Program-made: the position numbers and the translations under genes
Notes under the pieces: model-generated
Told to the model about the DNA's origin: nothing
The model's input: the letters and a program-made list of their open reading frames with translations, nothing else
The model's database searches: none
NCBI RefSeq assembly: GCF_000208405.1
Contig: NC_015437.1
Span: forward strand, 558,001-622,000
From: Selenomonas sputigena ATCC 35185
GTDB taxonomy: Bacteria; Bacillota; Negativicutes; Selenomonadales; Selenomonadaceae
Reading direction: 5' to 3'
DNA length: 64,000 bases
Part shown: positions 28,415 to 36,698 of the stretch, in pieces
Layout: each line of letters opens with the position of its first letter
How positions within the stretch are numbered: the first letter of the stretch is position 1

Positions 28415-28968
28415 TCAAGGATATTTTCCATGCGCAGGAAGAGCGCATGAAGAAAACGCTCGAAGCGCTGCGCCGCGATTTTGGTTCGCTGCGCGCCGGA
28501 CGCGCAACCCCTGCGCTCCTCGATCGCGTGATGGTCGACTACTACGGACAGCCCACGCCTGTGAGCCAGGTCGCGGCGATCGCCGTGCCCGAGCCGCGCA
28601 TGCTCATGATCACGCCCTGGGAGAAGACGATCCTGCACGACATCGAGAAGGCGATCATGAAGTCCGATCTCGGGCTTACGCCGAATTCCGACGGCACGGC
28701 GGTACGGCTCTCCATTCCGCAGCTCACGCAGGAGCGCCGCACGGAACTCGTGAAGTCGCTGAACAAGAAGACGGAGGATGCGAAGGTCGCGATCCGCAAC
28801 ATTCGCCGCGATGCGAATGAGCAGATGAAGAAGCTCGAAAAGGCGAAGGAAATCACCGAGGACGATGCGAAGAAGGGCCAGGACGACATGCAGAAGCTTG
28901 TCGACAAGTATATCAAGGCCGTGGATGATGCACGCGTCGTCAAGGAAAAGGAAATCATGGAAGTCTGA
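28411..28968 (+). CDS. frr: ribosome recycling factor
   Basis: 185 residues with the classic RRF pattern: [20 protein letters not shown] near the N-terminus, then [12 protein letters not shown] and a long Lys/Glu-rich helix. With EF-G it splits post-termination ribosomes. The ATG overlaps the pyrH stop. The stop overlaps the next start by one base, so three genes are translationally coupled. Confidence 0.98.
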   Translation: MIKDIFHAQEERMKKTLEALRRDFGSLRAGRATPALLDRVMVDYYGQPTPVSQVAAIAVPEPRMLMITPWEKTILHDIEKAIMKSDLGLTPNSDGTAVRLSIPQLTQERRTELVKSLNKKTEDAKVAIRNIRRDANEQMKKLEKAKEITEDDAKKGQDDMQKLVDKYIKAVDDARVVKEKEIMEV

Positions 28969-29195
28969 TGGAAGAAGTCGATGTTTTGGGCATTCCCTGG
29001 CAGGAGGCGAAAGAGCGTCTTGAGGCGCTCGGATTCCTCTATGAGGTGGAGTGGACACGTCCCACACGAGATTTTTTTCCGATAGATGAGCAGTCTCCCT
29101 ATGTCGTGCGGCAGAGGCGAGAAGGCGATAAGATAAAGCTCGTGCTTGCAGCGCGGCTGCGAAAGGAGGTGTCCTGTCATGGCTTACAAGATTAG
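28968..29195 (+). CDS. small PASTA-like domain protein
   Basis: 75 residues. The pattern VLGIPWQEAKERLEALGF, then PYVVRQRREGDKIKLVLA, resembles one PASTA repeat (vPdvvG.....a...L...G, then V..q.p..G..v...v). There is no signal peptide or membrane segment, so a cytoplasmic role is likely. It overlaps frr by one base and the ferredoxin gene by 17, which implies co-translation. PASTA repeats otherwise occur in penicillin-binding proteins and Ser/Thr kinases. Function here unknown. Confidence 0.7.
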   Translation: MEEVDVLGIPWQEAKERLEALGFLYEVEWTRPTRDFFPIDEQSPYVVRQRREGDKIKLVLAARLRKEVSCHGLQD

Positions 29196-29349
29196 CGAAG
29201 AGTGCATTTCGTGCGGCTCGTGCGCCGGTACCTGTCCCGTCGAGGCGATCTCGGAGGGTGAGTCCCAGTACGTGATCGACGAAGAGAAGTGCATTGAGTG
29301 CGGTGCGTGTGCGGAAGGCTGTCCCGTCTCCGCGATTTCCGCGCCCTGA
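29179..29349 (+). CDS. 2[4Fe-4S] ferredoxin
   Basis: 56 residues with two CxxCxxCxxxCP motifs (CISCGSCAGTCPVEA and CIECGACAEGCPVSA), the clostridial-type ferredoxin that carries low-potential electrons. RBS AAAGGAGGTG. It overlaps the previous ORF by 17 bases in another frame. A strong bidirectional terminator follows. Confidence 0.97.
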   Translation: MAYKISEECISCGSCAGTCPVEAISEGESQYVIDEEKCIECGACAEGCPVSAISAP

Positions 29350-29364
29350 TGCGCCGAACGCATG

Positions 29365-29394
29365 AAAAAACCGCTGCCTGGCAGCGGTTTTTTT
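29365..29394. terminator. bidirectional terminator between ferredoxin and purF
   Basis: AAAAAACCGCTGCC pairs with GGCAGCGGTTTTTTT with a two-base loop. A/T runs flank both sides, serving the ferredoxin operon (+) and purF (-). Confidence 0.92.
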
Positions 29395-29417
29395 GTGCGC
29401 TTTCGAGGGAGGATTCC

Positions 29418-30839
29418 TCAGCCTTCGCTTTCGGAGAGCTTCTTCTCGAAGCGGTCTTTGTTCGTATTCTTCGGGATGCTCGTCGGATAATCGCCGCTGA
29501 AGCAGGCGTCGCAGCATGGGATGTTGCCGGCGAGTGCGGGCAGCGATTCGATCGGCAGGTAGCCGAGGGTGTCGGCGCCAACGATCTTCGTGATTTCCTC
29601 AAGCGTGTGGTGCGCGGCGACGAGGTGATCGGCAGAGTCGATGTCCGTGCCGTAATAGCAGGGATGGAGAAACGGCGGTGCGGAGATGCGCAGGTGGATC
29701 TCCTTCGCACCCGCCTTGCGGATGAGGTCGGTGATGCGCTTGCTCGTCGTGCCGCGCACGATGGAGTCGTCGATGAGCACGACCCTTTTGCCGTAGACGG
29801 TTTCGGCGATGGGATTGAGCTTGATGCGCACCTTGTCGACGCGGTTTTCCTGCCCAGGTGCGATGAAGGTGCGGCCGATGTACTTGTTCTTGATGAGCCC
29901 GATGCCGTAGGGGATGCCCGAGGCGCGGCTGTAGCCGAGCGCCGCGTCGAGTCCCGAGTCGGGTACGCCGATGACGACGTCGGCGTCGACGGGATGCTTG
30001 GCGGCTAGGATCTCGCCGGCACGCGTCCTTGCCGCGTGGATGGAAACGCCGTCGATGATGGAGTCGGGACGTGCGAAGTAGATGTACTCGAAGACACACG
30101 ATTTTCTAGGCTTCGTATGACAGTGTTCCAAGCGGCTCGTCATGCCGTCCTTCGTGAAGACGAGGATCTCGCCGGGCAAGAGGTCGCGCTCGAACTCGGC
30201 GCCGACGGCGCTCAGCGCACAGCTCTCGGAGGCGACGATCCAGGTGCCGTCGGGCATCTTGCCGTAGCAAAGCGGACGGAAGCCCTGCGGGTCGCGCACG
30301 GCGACGAGCTTGGCACTCGACATCAGACACAGTGAATAAGCGCCTTCGAGGCGGTTCATCGTCTGACTGACCGCATCTTCGATGGAGGGAGTCTTGAGCC
30401 GTGCCTGCGTGATGAGGTAGGCGATGATCTCTGTGTCGATCGTCGTGTGGAAGATTGCACCCGCGAGTTCGAGCTTGTCGCGCAGGACATCGGCGTTGCT
30501 GAGGTTGCCGTTGTGTGCGAGCGCCAGCTTGCCCTTCTGGTGGTTGATGGCGAGCGGCTGACAGTTGCGGCGGCTCGTCGCTCCCGTCGTGCCGTAGCGC
30601 ACATGGCCGACGGCCATCGTGCCCTCGGGGAAGCGCGAGAGGATTTCGCGCGAAAAGACGTCGTTGACGAGTCCGAGATCCTTGTGCGAGGAAAAGACGC
30701 CGTCGTCGTTCACGGTGATGCCGCAGCTCTCCTGGCCGCGGTGCTGCAGCGCGTAGAGTCCGTAATACGTCATCGCGGCGACGTTCGCCGGCTCGGGGGA
30801 AAATGCGCCGAATACGCCGCATTCTTCATGTATGCTCAT
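29418..30839 (-). CDS. purF: amidophosphoribosyltransferase
   Basis: 473 residues, first step of purine synthesis (PRPP + glutamine to phosphoribosylamine). A six-residue propeptide MSIHEE precedes the catalytic Cys7. HRGQESCGI belongs to the glutaminase half, and VVLIDDSIVRGTT is the PRPP motif. PCCDACFSGDYPT near the C-terminus matches the cluster-ligand region of the Bacillus-type [4Fe-4S] enzyme. RBS AGGAGG on the minus strand. It stands alone, convergent with the ferredoxin operon, with its own promoter. Confidence 0.97.
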   Translation of the reverse strand: MSIHEECGVFGAFSPEPANVAAMTYYGLYALQHRGQESCGITVNDDGVFSSHKDLGLVNDVFSREILSRFPEGTMAVGHVRYGTTGATSRRNCQPLAINHQKGKLALAHNGNLSNADVLRDKLELAGAIFHTTIDTEIIAYLITQARLKTPSIEDAVSQTMNRLEGAYSLCLMSSAKLVAVRDPQGFRPLCYGKMPDGTWIVASESCALSAVGAEFERDLLPGEILVFTKDGMTSRLEHCHTKPRKSCVFEYIYFARPDSIIDGVSIHAARTRAGEILAAKHPVDADVVIGVPDSGLDAALGYSRASGIPYGIGLIKNKYIGRTFIAPGQENRVDKVRIKLNPIAETVYGKRVVLIDDSIVRGTTSKRITDLIRKAGAKEIHLRISAPPFLHPCYYGTDIDSADHLVAAHHTLEEITKIVGADTLGYLPIESLPALAGNIPCCDACFSGDYPTSIPKNTNKDRFEKKLSESEG

Positions 30840-30880
30840 TCCTGTGCCTCCTGCTTGGGGGAAACTTCTTTTTCCCCTAC

Positions 30881-30909
30881 ATCGTACACCATGAGAAAAG
30901 TCATGTCAA
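30881..30909 (-). promoter_or_regulatory. purF promoter
   Basis: On the minus strand TTGACA (30909-30904), 17-bp spacer, TACGAT (30886-30881). It lies 42 bp before the start codon. The rest of the 30840-31166 gap shows only an 18-codon open frame without an RBS and the RBS region of the next gene; nothing else is recognised. Confidence 0.75.
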
Positions 30910-31166
30910 TGGAACGACTGTATACAAAATACGCAGAAGGATATGCATGGATGGCAGCGGATTAAAATTCCGCGCGAGGCACAATAAATGCTTCTGGGGG
31001 AAGGATTTCAAAAGGGGCATGTCGAAAAAGAAAAAAAGCTAGGCTATGTCTGATGGATTGGCTTTTCCTGCAAACGGGTGGGCATACGTCCGACAGATTC
31101 CTATTTTAGGAGGAAGACTGCACGAAGCAGCATATCCATAAATTTAGAGCAAGGGAGATCATTGGC

Positions 31167-32807
31167 ATGAAAAACAAGCTGCACCATACTTTGACGAGGG
31201 CGGTGCTCTTGGGGCTTCTCGCGAGCACGGCGGCGGTGCCGGCGTATGCCGCGTCTTCGCTTTCAAAGCCCGGGCAGGACATCGAAGGGACGCTGCCTAG
31301 GGTAGAGGCGGGCGTCGAGAACAACATGAAGAAGAATACGGCAACGAACGAAGTGAAGTTCCTCGTGAAGAACATCCAGCTCGACGTCGAGGACGAGATC
31401 AAGTTCAACAACGCCGAAGTTCGCGACATTCTCTTAGCGCGCATCGGCAAGGAGACGACGCTCGCGGGACTCAACGACCTGCAGGATCAGATCACAGCGT
31501 ACTGCCGCAGCCATGGCTATCCGGCTGCTGCCGCCTACCTGCCCGCACAGGAGTCTGAGGACGGCAATGTCATCATCAAGGTCATCCCCGGCCGTTACGG
31601 TGATGTGAAGCTCGACAACAAGAGCCGATTCAAGGATGCAGCGGCGCAGGGCTTCCTTGCGGGGCTAAGGAAGGGCGAGATCATCCGCACGAAGGATCTC
31701 GAAACGGCGCTTTACACGATCAGCGACTTCAGCGGCGCGCGCGCCGTCGGCACGCTCAGCGCGGGAAAATCGTTCGGGACGAGCGATGTGACCGTGCATA
31801 TCGAGGACGGCAAGCCCTCTTCGAGCATCGTCTACGCAGAGAACTACGGCGGCGAGTCCACAGGACGCTATCGCTACGGCGCACAGCATTCGATCTACAA
31901 CGTCGACGGCATGGGATCGAAGGTCAATGTCGGCGCTTTGATTTCCAACAAGTCGCTGCACAACTACTATGTGAACTACGAAGCGCTCGTCGGGCACGGC
32001 GGCACGTCGCTCGGCATCGGCTACAGCCGCATGGACTATGAGGTCAGCGGCCCGCTGAAGCGTCTGGGAGCACACGGCACGGCGGACACGATCAGCATCT
32101 ACGGCAGCCGTCCGGTATACCATACGACGGATGAGAAGCTCGCCCTTACCTACGGCTACGATTACCGCAGGCTCAAAGACGATATGGATGCTTTCGGCGC
32201 TCAGGCGGCCAGCGAGAAGCACTCGCACGGTATCCATGCCGGTGTCGAAGGTTTTTGGCGCGACCGCAAGAACGGCCTTTCGCTGAATTACAATTTCGTG
32301 CTGACGGCGGGCAAGGTTTCGGCGGATTCGTGGTATGCCAAGAGATTGGCGCAAAGTGCGGGCACGGACGGCGGCTTCACGAAGGTGGAAGCCAAGGTTA
32401 CAGCCGTACAGTCGCTCGGCAAGCAGGCGGATGTCATGGTAAAGCTGTCGGGGCAGATGGCGTCGAAGAATCTCGACAGTTCCGAGCAGATGTATCTGGG
32501 CGGCGCCAATGCCGTACGCGCCTATCCGCAGGGTACGGGAACAGGTGACAAGGGGATACTCGGTACGGTTGAGTTCCGCTACTACACCGATGTGCCGGGG
32601 CTCGTCGCGAGCACCTACTTCGATGCCGGCCGCAGTTCCTTCGATGGCGACACGACGACGCTCAAGGGATGGGGTCTCGGACTCGCCTACAATGCGCCCG
32701 ACTGGTTTGCTCGCGTCGACTATGCGCGCCGCATCGGCCTTCCTCGCGGCGAAAAATCGAACATGGATCGCGGCCGCTTCTGGTTCCTTGCGGGCAAGAT
32801 CTGGTAA
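31167..32807 (+). CDS. ShlB/FhaC-family two-partner-secretion outer-membrane transporter (TpsB)
   Basis: 546 residues. A Sec signal peptide ending AVPAYA-A is followed by a linker, a POTRA domain at about 60-150 (VKNIQLDVEDEIKFNNAEV, then GRYGDVKLDN), a region like the second POTRA, and a C-terminal 16-strand barrel. The barrel includes LGGANAVRAYPQG, the VRGY-like lid-lock motif of TpsB proteins, and ends in aromatic Trp as a BAM signal. It should export a TpsA exoprotein across the outer membrane, but no TpsA gene lies next to it. It shows the organism has an outer membrane. The RBS is a weak AAGGGAG. Confidence 0.92.
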   Translation: MKNKLHHTLTRAVLLGLLASTAAVPAYAASSLSKPGQDIEGTLPRVEAGVENNMKKNTATNEVKFLVKNIQLDVEDEIKFNNAEVRDILLARIGKETTLAGLNDLQDQITAYCRSHGYPAAAAYLPAQESEDGNVIIKVIPGRYGDVKLDNKSRFKDAAAQGFLAGLRKGEIIRTKDLETALYTISDFSGARAVGTLSAGKSFGTSDVTVHIEDGKPSSSIVYAENYGGESTGRYRYGAQHSIYNVDGMGSKVNVGALISNKSLHNYYVNYEALVGHGGTSLGIGYSRMDYEVSGPLKRLGAHGTADTISIYGSRPVYHTTDEKLALTYGYDYRRLKDDMDAFGAQAASEKHSHGIHAGVEGFWRDRKNGLSLNYNFVLTAGKVSADSWYAKRLAQSAGTDGGFTKVEAKVTAVQSLGKQADVMVKLSGQMASKNLDSSEQMYLGGANAVRAYPQGTGTGDKGILGTVEFRYYTDVPGLVASTYFDAGRSSFDGDTTTLKGWGLGLAYNAPDWFARVDYARRIGLPRGEKSNMDRGRFWFLAGKIW

Positions 32808-32841
32808 TGGCGGGAATATCGTCGTGCTCAAGAGTTTTACC

Positions 32842-32945
32842 ATGAAACCCCAAGAGGTCAAGCCCGAAGGGCGCAGACTGATTGGCTAGGTTTCTGTAAG
32901 GGCGGCGTACAATGTCCACAAAGTGGACGTTTGTGCGTGTAGTTT
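32842..32945 (+). repeat. interspersed repeat, copy 2 (after the TpsB gene)
   Basis: Carries a 15-codon mini-ORF (ATG 32842, stop 32889; MKPQEVKPEGRRLIG), then GGGCGGCGTACAATGTCCAC-AAA-GTGGAC (a short inverted repeat), then TTTGTGCGTGTAGTTT. Similar to 19095-19196 and 38077-38182. Confidence 0.85.
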
Positions 32946-32985
32946 GCAGTTTTCTCATGCTGCATGCTGTCTTGGATAAGGAAAG

Positions 32986-33027
32986 AGGGGCTGTGCATGA
33001 ATCGGATCTGATTCATGCACAGCCCCT
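32986..33027. terminator. 18-bp perfect inverted repeat between tpsB and abrB
   Basis: AGGGGCTGTGCATGAATC pairs exactly with GATTCATGCACAGCCCCT around GGATCT. It lies between convergent genes and probably ends both transcripts, although the flanking T runs are short. The remainder of the 32808-33114 gap is the repeat copy at 32842-32945. Confidence 0.65.
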
Positions 33028-33114
33028 TCGGCTTAGGAAATCATGTATTCGCGTCGGATGATGCAGTTCGAACGCGACGTCTTGCCGTTCGGTGCTGCGT
33101 TCGATGGAGGGGGC

Positions 33115-33369
33115 CTATACGGCTTCCTTTTTCATATCCATCGCGCACTTTTTGCAGACGTTGCGCCCCTTGAAGAGCGACACGTCGTCTACACTGCCGC
33201 AGAAGATGCACGTGCAGGTTGGCTCGTACTTTCTGAGCACGATGCGATCCTCATCGGTGTAGATCTCCAAGGCATCGCGCTCTGCGATGCCGAGCGTGCG
33301 GCGCAGCTCGATCGGTATGACGACACGACCGAGTTCGTCAACTTTTCTGACGATTCCTGTGGCTTTCAT
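33115..33369 (-). CDS. AbrB-family transition-state regulator with C-terminal zinc ribbon
   Basis: 84 residues. The N-terminal swapped-hairpin DNA-binding domain (MKATGIVRKVDELGRVVIPI) is that of AbrB/SpoVT. The C-terminal part holds two CxxC pairs (CIFCG and CKKC), a probable zinc ribbon rather than the usual AbrB tail. AGGAGG lies just upstream on the minus strand and fixes the start at 33369, although the frame extends 18 codons further. It should repress or tune many growth-phase genes; targets are unknown. Confidence 0.9.
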   Translation of the reverse strand: MKATGIVRKVDELGRVVIPIELRRTLGIAERDALEIYTDEDRIVLRKYEPTCTCIFCGSVDDVSLFKGRNVCKKCAMDMKKEAV

Positions 33370-33519
33370 AGCTATCTCCTCCTTAGAAGCAGGCCAGCCA
33401 ACTGCGGGGAAATAGTCATTCAACGTGCAAAAGCAGAGTTGAGTGATTATTACAGGTTTACAGTATTTACATGAAGAAACATTTTTTGACTTAAAATGTA
33501 TACTTTTTCCTTTGCTTAC

Positions 33520-33548
33520 AGTATAGCATTTTCAAGAGAATGTTTCAA
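33520..33548 (-). promoter_or_regulatory. promoter of the abrB-like gene
   Basis: On the minus strand TTGAAA (33548-33543), 17-bp spacer, TATACT (33525-33520) preceded by TGC. The surrounding 33370-33700 segment is A+T-rich and otherwise featureless. Confidence 0.65.
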
Positions 33549-33700
33549 GTGAAATAATTAAGAAGAAATAATAAATCCATGCCAGAAGGATACTGTACTT
33601 TTGATAGAGGACATAGCGAGAGTGAAGGTGCTTTGAAGCTGAATCTTCAAGGAAGGGTTGAATGTATCGGCGCTTTCTCAATGCTTGGAGCTTGAAAATC

Positions 33701-33730
33701 TTGCATAGGAGAACAAATTTATTCTATAAT
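33701..33730 (+). promoter_or_regulatory. metG promoter
   Basis: TTGCAT (33701-33706), 18-bp spacer, TATAAT (33725-33730), 48 bp before the start codon. No T-box or SAM riboswitch motif was seen in the leader. Confidence 0.75.
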
Positions 33731-33778
33731 AGGGAAGATATATAAATGCGGCATCATGCCGTTGAGGAGGCTTTTTTG

Positions 33779-35746
33779 ATGACAAGGAAATCATTCTACA
33801 TAACGACGCCGATCTACTACCCGAGCGCGAAGCTGCATATCGGGCACGCGTACTGCACGACGATTGCCGATGCTGTCGCGCGCTTCAAGCGGCTGACCGA
33901 TCACGATGTGTTCTTTCTCACGGGAAGCGATGAGCACGGGCAGAAGATCCAGCAGAAGGCAGAGGAGGAGGGTGTGACGCCCATCGCCTACGTCGACAAG
34001 ATCGTTGCGGGATTTCAGGGACTTTGGCAGAAGCTCCACATCTCGAACGACGATTTTATCCGCACGACCGAGGAGCGCCACCAGCGCGTCGTGCAGGAGG
34101 TCTTCCGCCGCATCTACGAGAAGGGCGACATCTACAAGGGCAAGTACAAGGGGCTTTACTGCACGCCGTGCGAGAGCTATTGGACGGAGCGCCAGCTCGC
34201 GGACGGCAAGTGCCCCGACTGTGGGCGCGAGGTGGCGGAGGTCGAGGAAGACGCCTATTTCTTCAAGATGTCGCACTATGCCGACCGCGTCCTCGCATAC
34301 ATCGAGGAGAATCCCGACTTCATACAGCCCGTCTCAAGGCGCAACGAGATGATCAACTTCATCAAGCAGGGGCTTGAAGATCTGTGCATCTCGCGCACGT
34401 CGTTCGACTGGGGCATCCCCGTGCCGATCGCACCCGATCATGTCATCTACGTTTGGTTCGACGCTCTGACGAATTACCTGACGCCGATCGGCTTCTTGGA
34501 CGATCCCGAGAAATTTGAGAAGTATTGGCCGGCCGACGTTCACCTCGTCGGCAAGGAGATCGTGCGCTTCCATTCGATCATCTGGCCGTGCATCCTCATG
34601 GCGCTCGATCTGCCGCTGCCGAAGATGGTATACGGCCACGGTTGGCTGATCGTAGACGGCGACAAGATGTCGAAGTCGAAGGGCAACGTCGTCGATCCCG
34701 TGCAGCTCATCGACGAGTTCGGCGCTGACGCCATCCGCTACTTCCTGCTGCGCGAGATCAACCTCGGGCAGGATGGCAATTTCTCGCGCGACGCTCTCAT
34801 TACGCGCATCAATGCCGACCTTGCGAATGACCTTGGCAACCTCCTGCACCGCACGCTGAACATGATCGGCAAGTTCCAAGACGGCGTCGTGGAAGAGGCG
34901 CGGGGAGAGAGCGAGATCGACCGCGCCTTCCTTGCGGACGCGGAAAGTGCAATCGCTGCCTACGAGCGCGAGATGGAGGAGATGAAGCTGCAGAGCGCCA
35001 TCAAGACGACGTGGGCGTTCATCAGCCGCGCGAACAAGTACATCGACGAGACGATGCCGTGGGCGCTTGCCAAGGATGCTGCTGCGAAGAAGCAGGAACT
35101 GACGAATACGCTCTACAATCTCGCCGAGAGCCTGCGCCGCATCAGCGTACTCATCGAGCCGTTCATGCCCGAGACGGCGGCGAAGATCTGGCATCAGCTC
35201 GGCATGGAGGGAGACTTCTCTCGCGTGCGTTTTGCCGATGTGCGCACGTGGGGCGGCTTCCTAGCGGGAACGCATGTGGGAAGCCCCGAGCAGCTTTTCC
35301 CGCGCATCGAGATTGAGGCGGAGGAAAAGCCTACGGTGCAGGGGAAGAAAGGCTCTGCCGTAAAGTCCCAAGGGGCGCAGAAAAAGCAGGGGAAAGCAGA
35401 AAAGACGAACGTTGCTGCGCCTGCGGACGGCGTCATCACGATTGACGATTTCAACCGCGTCGATCTGCGCGTCGCTGAGATTCGGAAGGCGGAGCGCGTG
35501 CCCGATACGGCGAAGCTTATGCGCCTTACCGTGAGCCTCGGCGCGGAGGAGCGCGAGGTCGTTTCGGGCATCGCCGAGTTCTATGCGGCAGACGAGCTTG
35601 TCGGCAGGAAGGTTGTTCTCGTCGCGAACTTGAAGCCCGCGAAGATTCGCGGTATCCGCTCGCACGGCATGATCTTGTGCACGACGGACGAGAGCGGACT
35701 GCACCTCGTCGAGCCTGCCGCATCCGCAGGGAGCAAGGTGAAGTGA
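33779..35746 (+). CDS. metG: methionyl-tRNA synthetase
   Basis: 655 residues. The HIGH motif is in KLHIGHAYC, the KMSKS motif in KMSKSKGNVV, and a zinc-binding knuckle (CTPCESYW, then CPDCG) lies between them. The anticodon domain is followed by a C-terminal Trbp111-like tRNA-binding domain (VDLRVAEIRKAERVPDTAKL), joined by a Lys/Gln-rich linker. The ATG at 33779 has GAGGAGG at 33764-33770; an open frame 11 codons longer has no RBS. The stop overlaps the start of tatD by one base. Confidence 0.98.
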   Translation: MTRKSFYITTPIYYPSAKLHIGHAYCTTIADAVARFKRLTDHDVFFLTGSDEHGQKIQQKAEEEGVTPIAYVDKIVAGFQGLWQKLHISNDDFIRTTEERHQRVVQEVFRRIYEKGDIYKGKYKGLYCTPCESYWTERQLADGKCPDCGREVAEVEEDAYFFKMSHYADRVLAYIEENPDFIQPVSRRNEMINFIKQGLEDLCISRTSFDWGIPVPIAPDHVIYVWFDALTNYLTPIGFLDDPEKFEKYWPADVHLVGKEIVRFHSIIWPCILMALDLPLPKMVYGHGWLIVDGDKMSKSKGNVVDPVQLIDEFGADAIRYFLLREINLGQDGNFSRDALITRINADLANDLGNLLHRTLNMIGKFQDGVVEEARGESEIDRAFLADAESAIAAYEREMEEMKLQSAIKTTWAFISRANKYIDETMPWALAKDAAAKKQELTNTLYNLAESLRRISVLIEPFMPETAAKIWHQLGMEGDFSRVRFADVRTWGGFLAGTHVGSPEQLFPRIEIEAEEKPTVQGKKGSAVKSQGAQKKQGKAEKTNVAAPADGVITIDDFNRVDLRVAEIRKAERVPDTAKLMRLTVSLGAEEREVVSGIAEFYAADELVGRKVVLVANLKPAKIRGIRSHGMILCTTDESGLHLVEPAASAGSKVK

Positions 35747-36516
35747 TGGAGCTCATCGATTCGCACGCGCATCTCGACGGTGAGAAGTTCGCGGATGATC
35801 GCGCCGCCGTCGTTGAGCGTGCACTGGCAGCTGGCGTCGTGAAGATCATCACGATGGGCGACAGTCTCGAATCCTCGGCGCGGAGCGTCGCGCTCACGGA
35901 GGAGTTTGAGTCGGTCTATGCGGCGGTCGGCATCCATCCCGAGGAGGTGGAGCCGATGACGGCGGCGACGGACGACCGGCTTGCCGCATGGGCGGCGCAG
36001 GAGAAGGTCGTCGCCATCGGCGAGATCGGGCTCGACTATTATTGGGAGAAGGACGAGGAGAAGCGTGCGCTGCAGCGTGCGATCTTCGTGCGCCAGCTCG
36101 ATCTCGCGCGTCAGCTCAGGCTGCCCGTCTGCATCCACGACCGCGAGGCACACGGCGACATGATGAAGATCCTCAAGACGGAGGGCAGAGGGCTTCGCGG
36201 CGTGCTGCACTGCTACTCGGGAAGCTGGGAGATGGCGGCGGAGCTCTTGAAGGGCGACTGGTATTTCGGCATCGATGGGCCTTTGACGTACAAGAACGCC
36301 GCGAAGCTGCCCGAGATCGTGCAGCGCCTGCCGGCGGAGCGCATTCTCGTTGAGACAGATTCCCCCTACCTTTCTCCCATGCCGTTTCGCGGCAAACGCA
36401 ACGAGCCTGCCCATGTACTCTACGTCGCCAAGAAGGCGGCGGAACTGCGCGGCGAGAGCCTTGAAGCCTTCGCACGGGCGACGCGCGAGAATACGCGCGA
36501 TCTGTACGGGATTTGA
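35746..36516 (+). CDS. tatD: TatD-family metal-dependent hydrolase / DNase
   Basis: 256 residues of the amidohydrolase-like TIM barrel. DSHAHLD supplies the first metal histidines. AIGEIGLDYYWEKD and CIHDREAHGD carry further ligands, and VETDSPYLSP is the C-terminal signature. Members hydrolyse DNA 3' ends or related phosphoesters. It overlaps metG by one base, the conserved metG-tatD pairing, and ends in a terminator. Confidence 0.95.
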   Translation: MELIDSHAHLDGEKFADDRAAVVERALAAGVVKIITMGDSLESSARSVALTEEFESVYAAVGIHPEEVEPMTAATDDRLAAWAAQEKVVAIGEIGLDYYWEKDEEKRALQRAIFVRQLDLARQLRLPVCIHDREAHGDMMKILKTEGRGLRGVLHCYSGSWEMAAELLKGDWYFGIDGPLTYKNAAKLPEIVQRLPAERILVETDSPYLSPMPFRGKRNEPAHVLYVAKKAAELRGESLEAFARATRENTRDLYGI

Positions 36517-36547
36517 GAGAAAATTTGATTTAATATGACACAAAGAA

Positions 36548-36596
36548 AGAAGTGGTGAAAGCCTGTCGCAAAAGGGCTTTCACCACTTCTCTTTTC
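36548..36596 (+). terminator. rho-independent terminator after tatD
   Basis: AGAAGTGGTGAAAGCC pairs perfectly with GGCTTTCACCACTTCT (16 bp), followed by CTTTT. Confidence 0.88.
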
Positions 36597-36637
36597 CCTA
36601 AATATGGTGGTTAATTCTGTCAAAGTGGGGCATATCT

Positions 36638-36666
36638 TGACAAAGGGGGAAAAAGGTGCTAGAATG
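36638..36666 (+). promoter_or_regulatory. promoter of the 3D-domain protein gene
   Basis: Consensus TTGACA (36638-36643), 17-bp spacer, TAGAAT (36661-36666) with TGC before it. Confidence 0.85.
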
Positions 36667-36698
36667 AGCCTGTCGTTAGATTTCTAAGGGGGGATTGA

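Noticed and set aside
30908-30964. 18-codon ORF between purF and tpsB
   Set aside because: No ribosome binding site, and it overlaps the purF promoter; likely chance.
33370-33778. SAM or Met T-box riboswitch before metG
   Set aside because: No T-box core (GGTGGTACC-like) or SAM-box motif; only plain promoters were seen.
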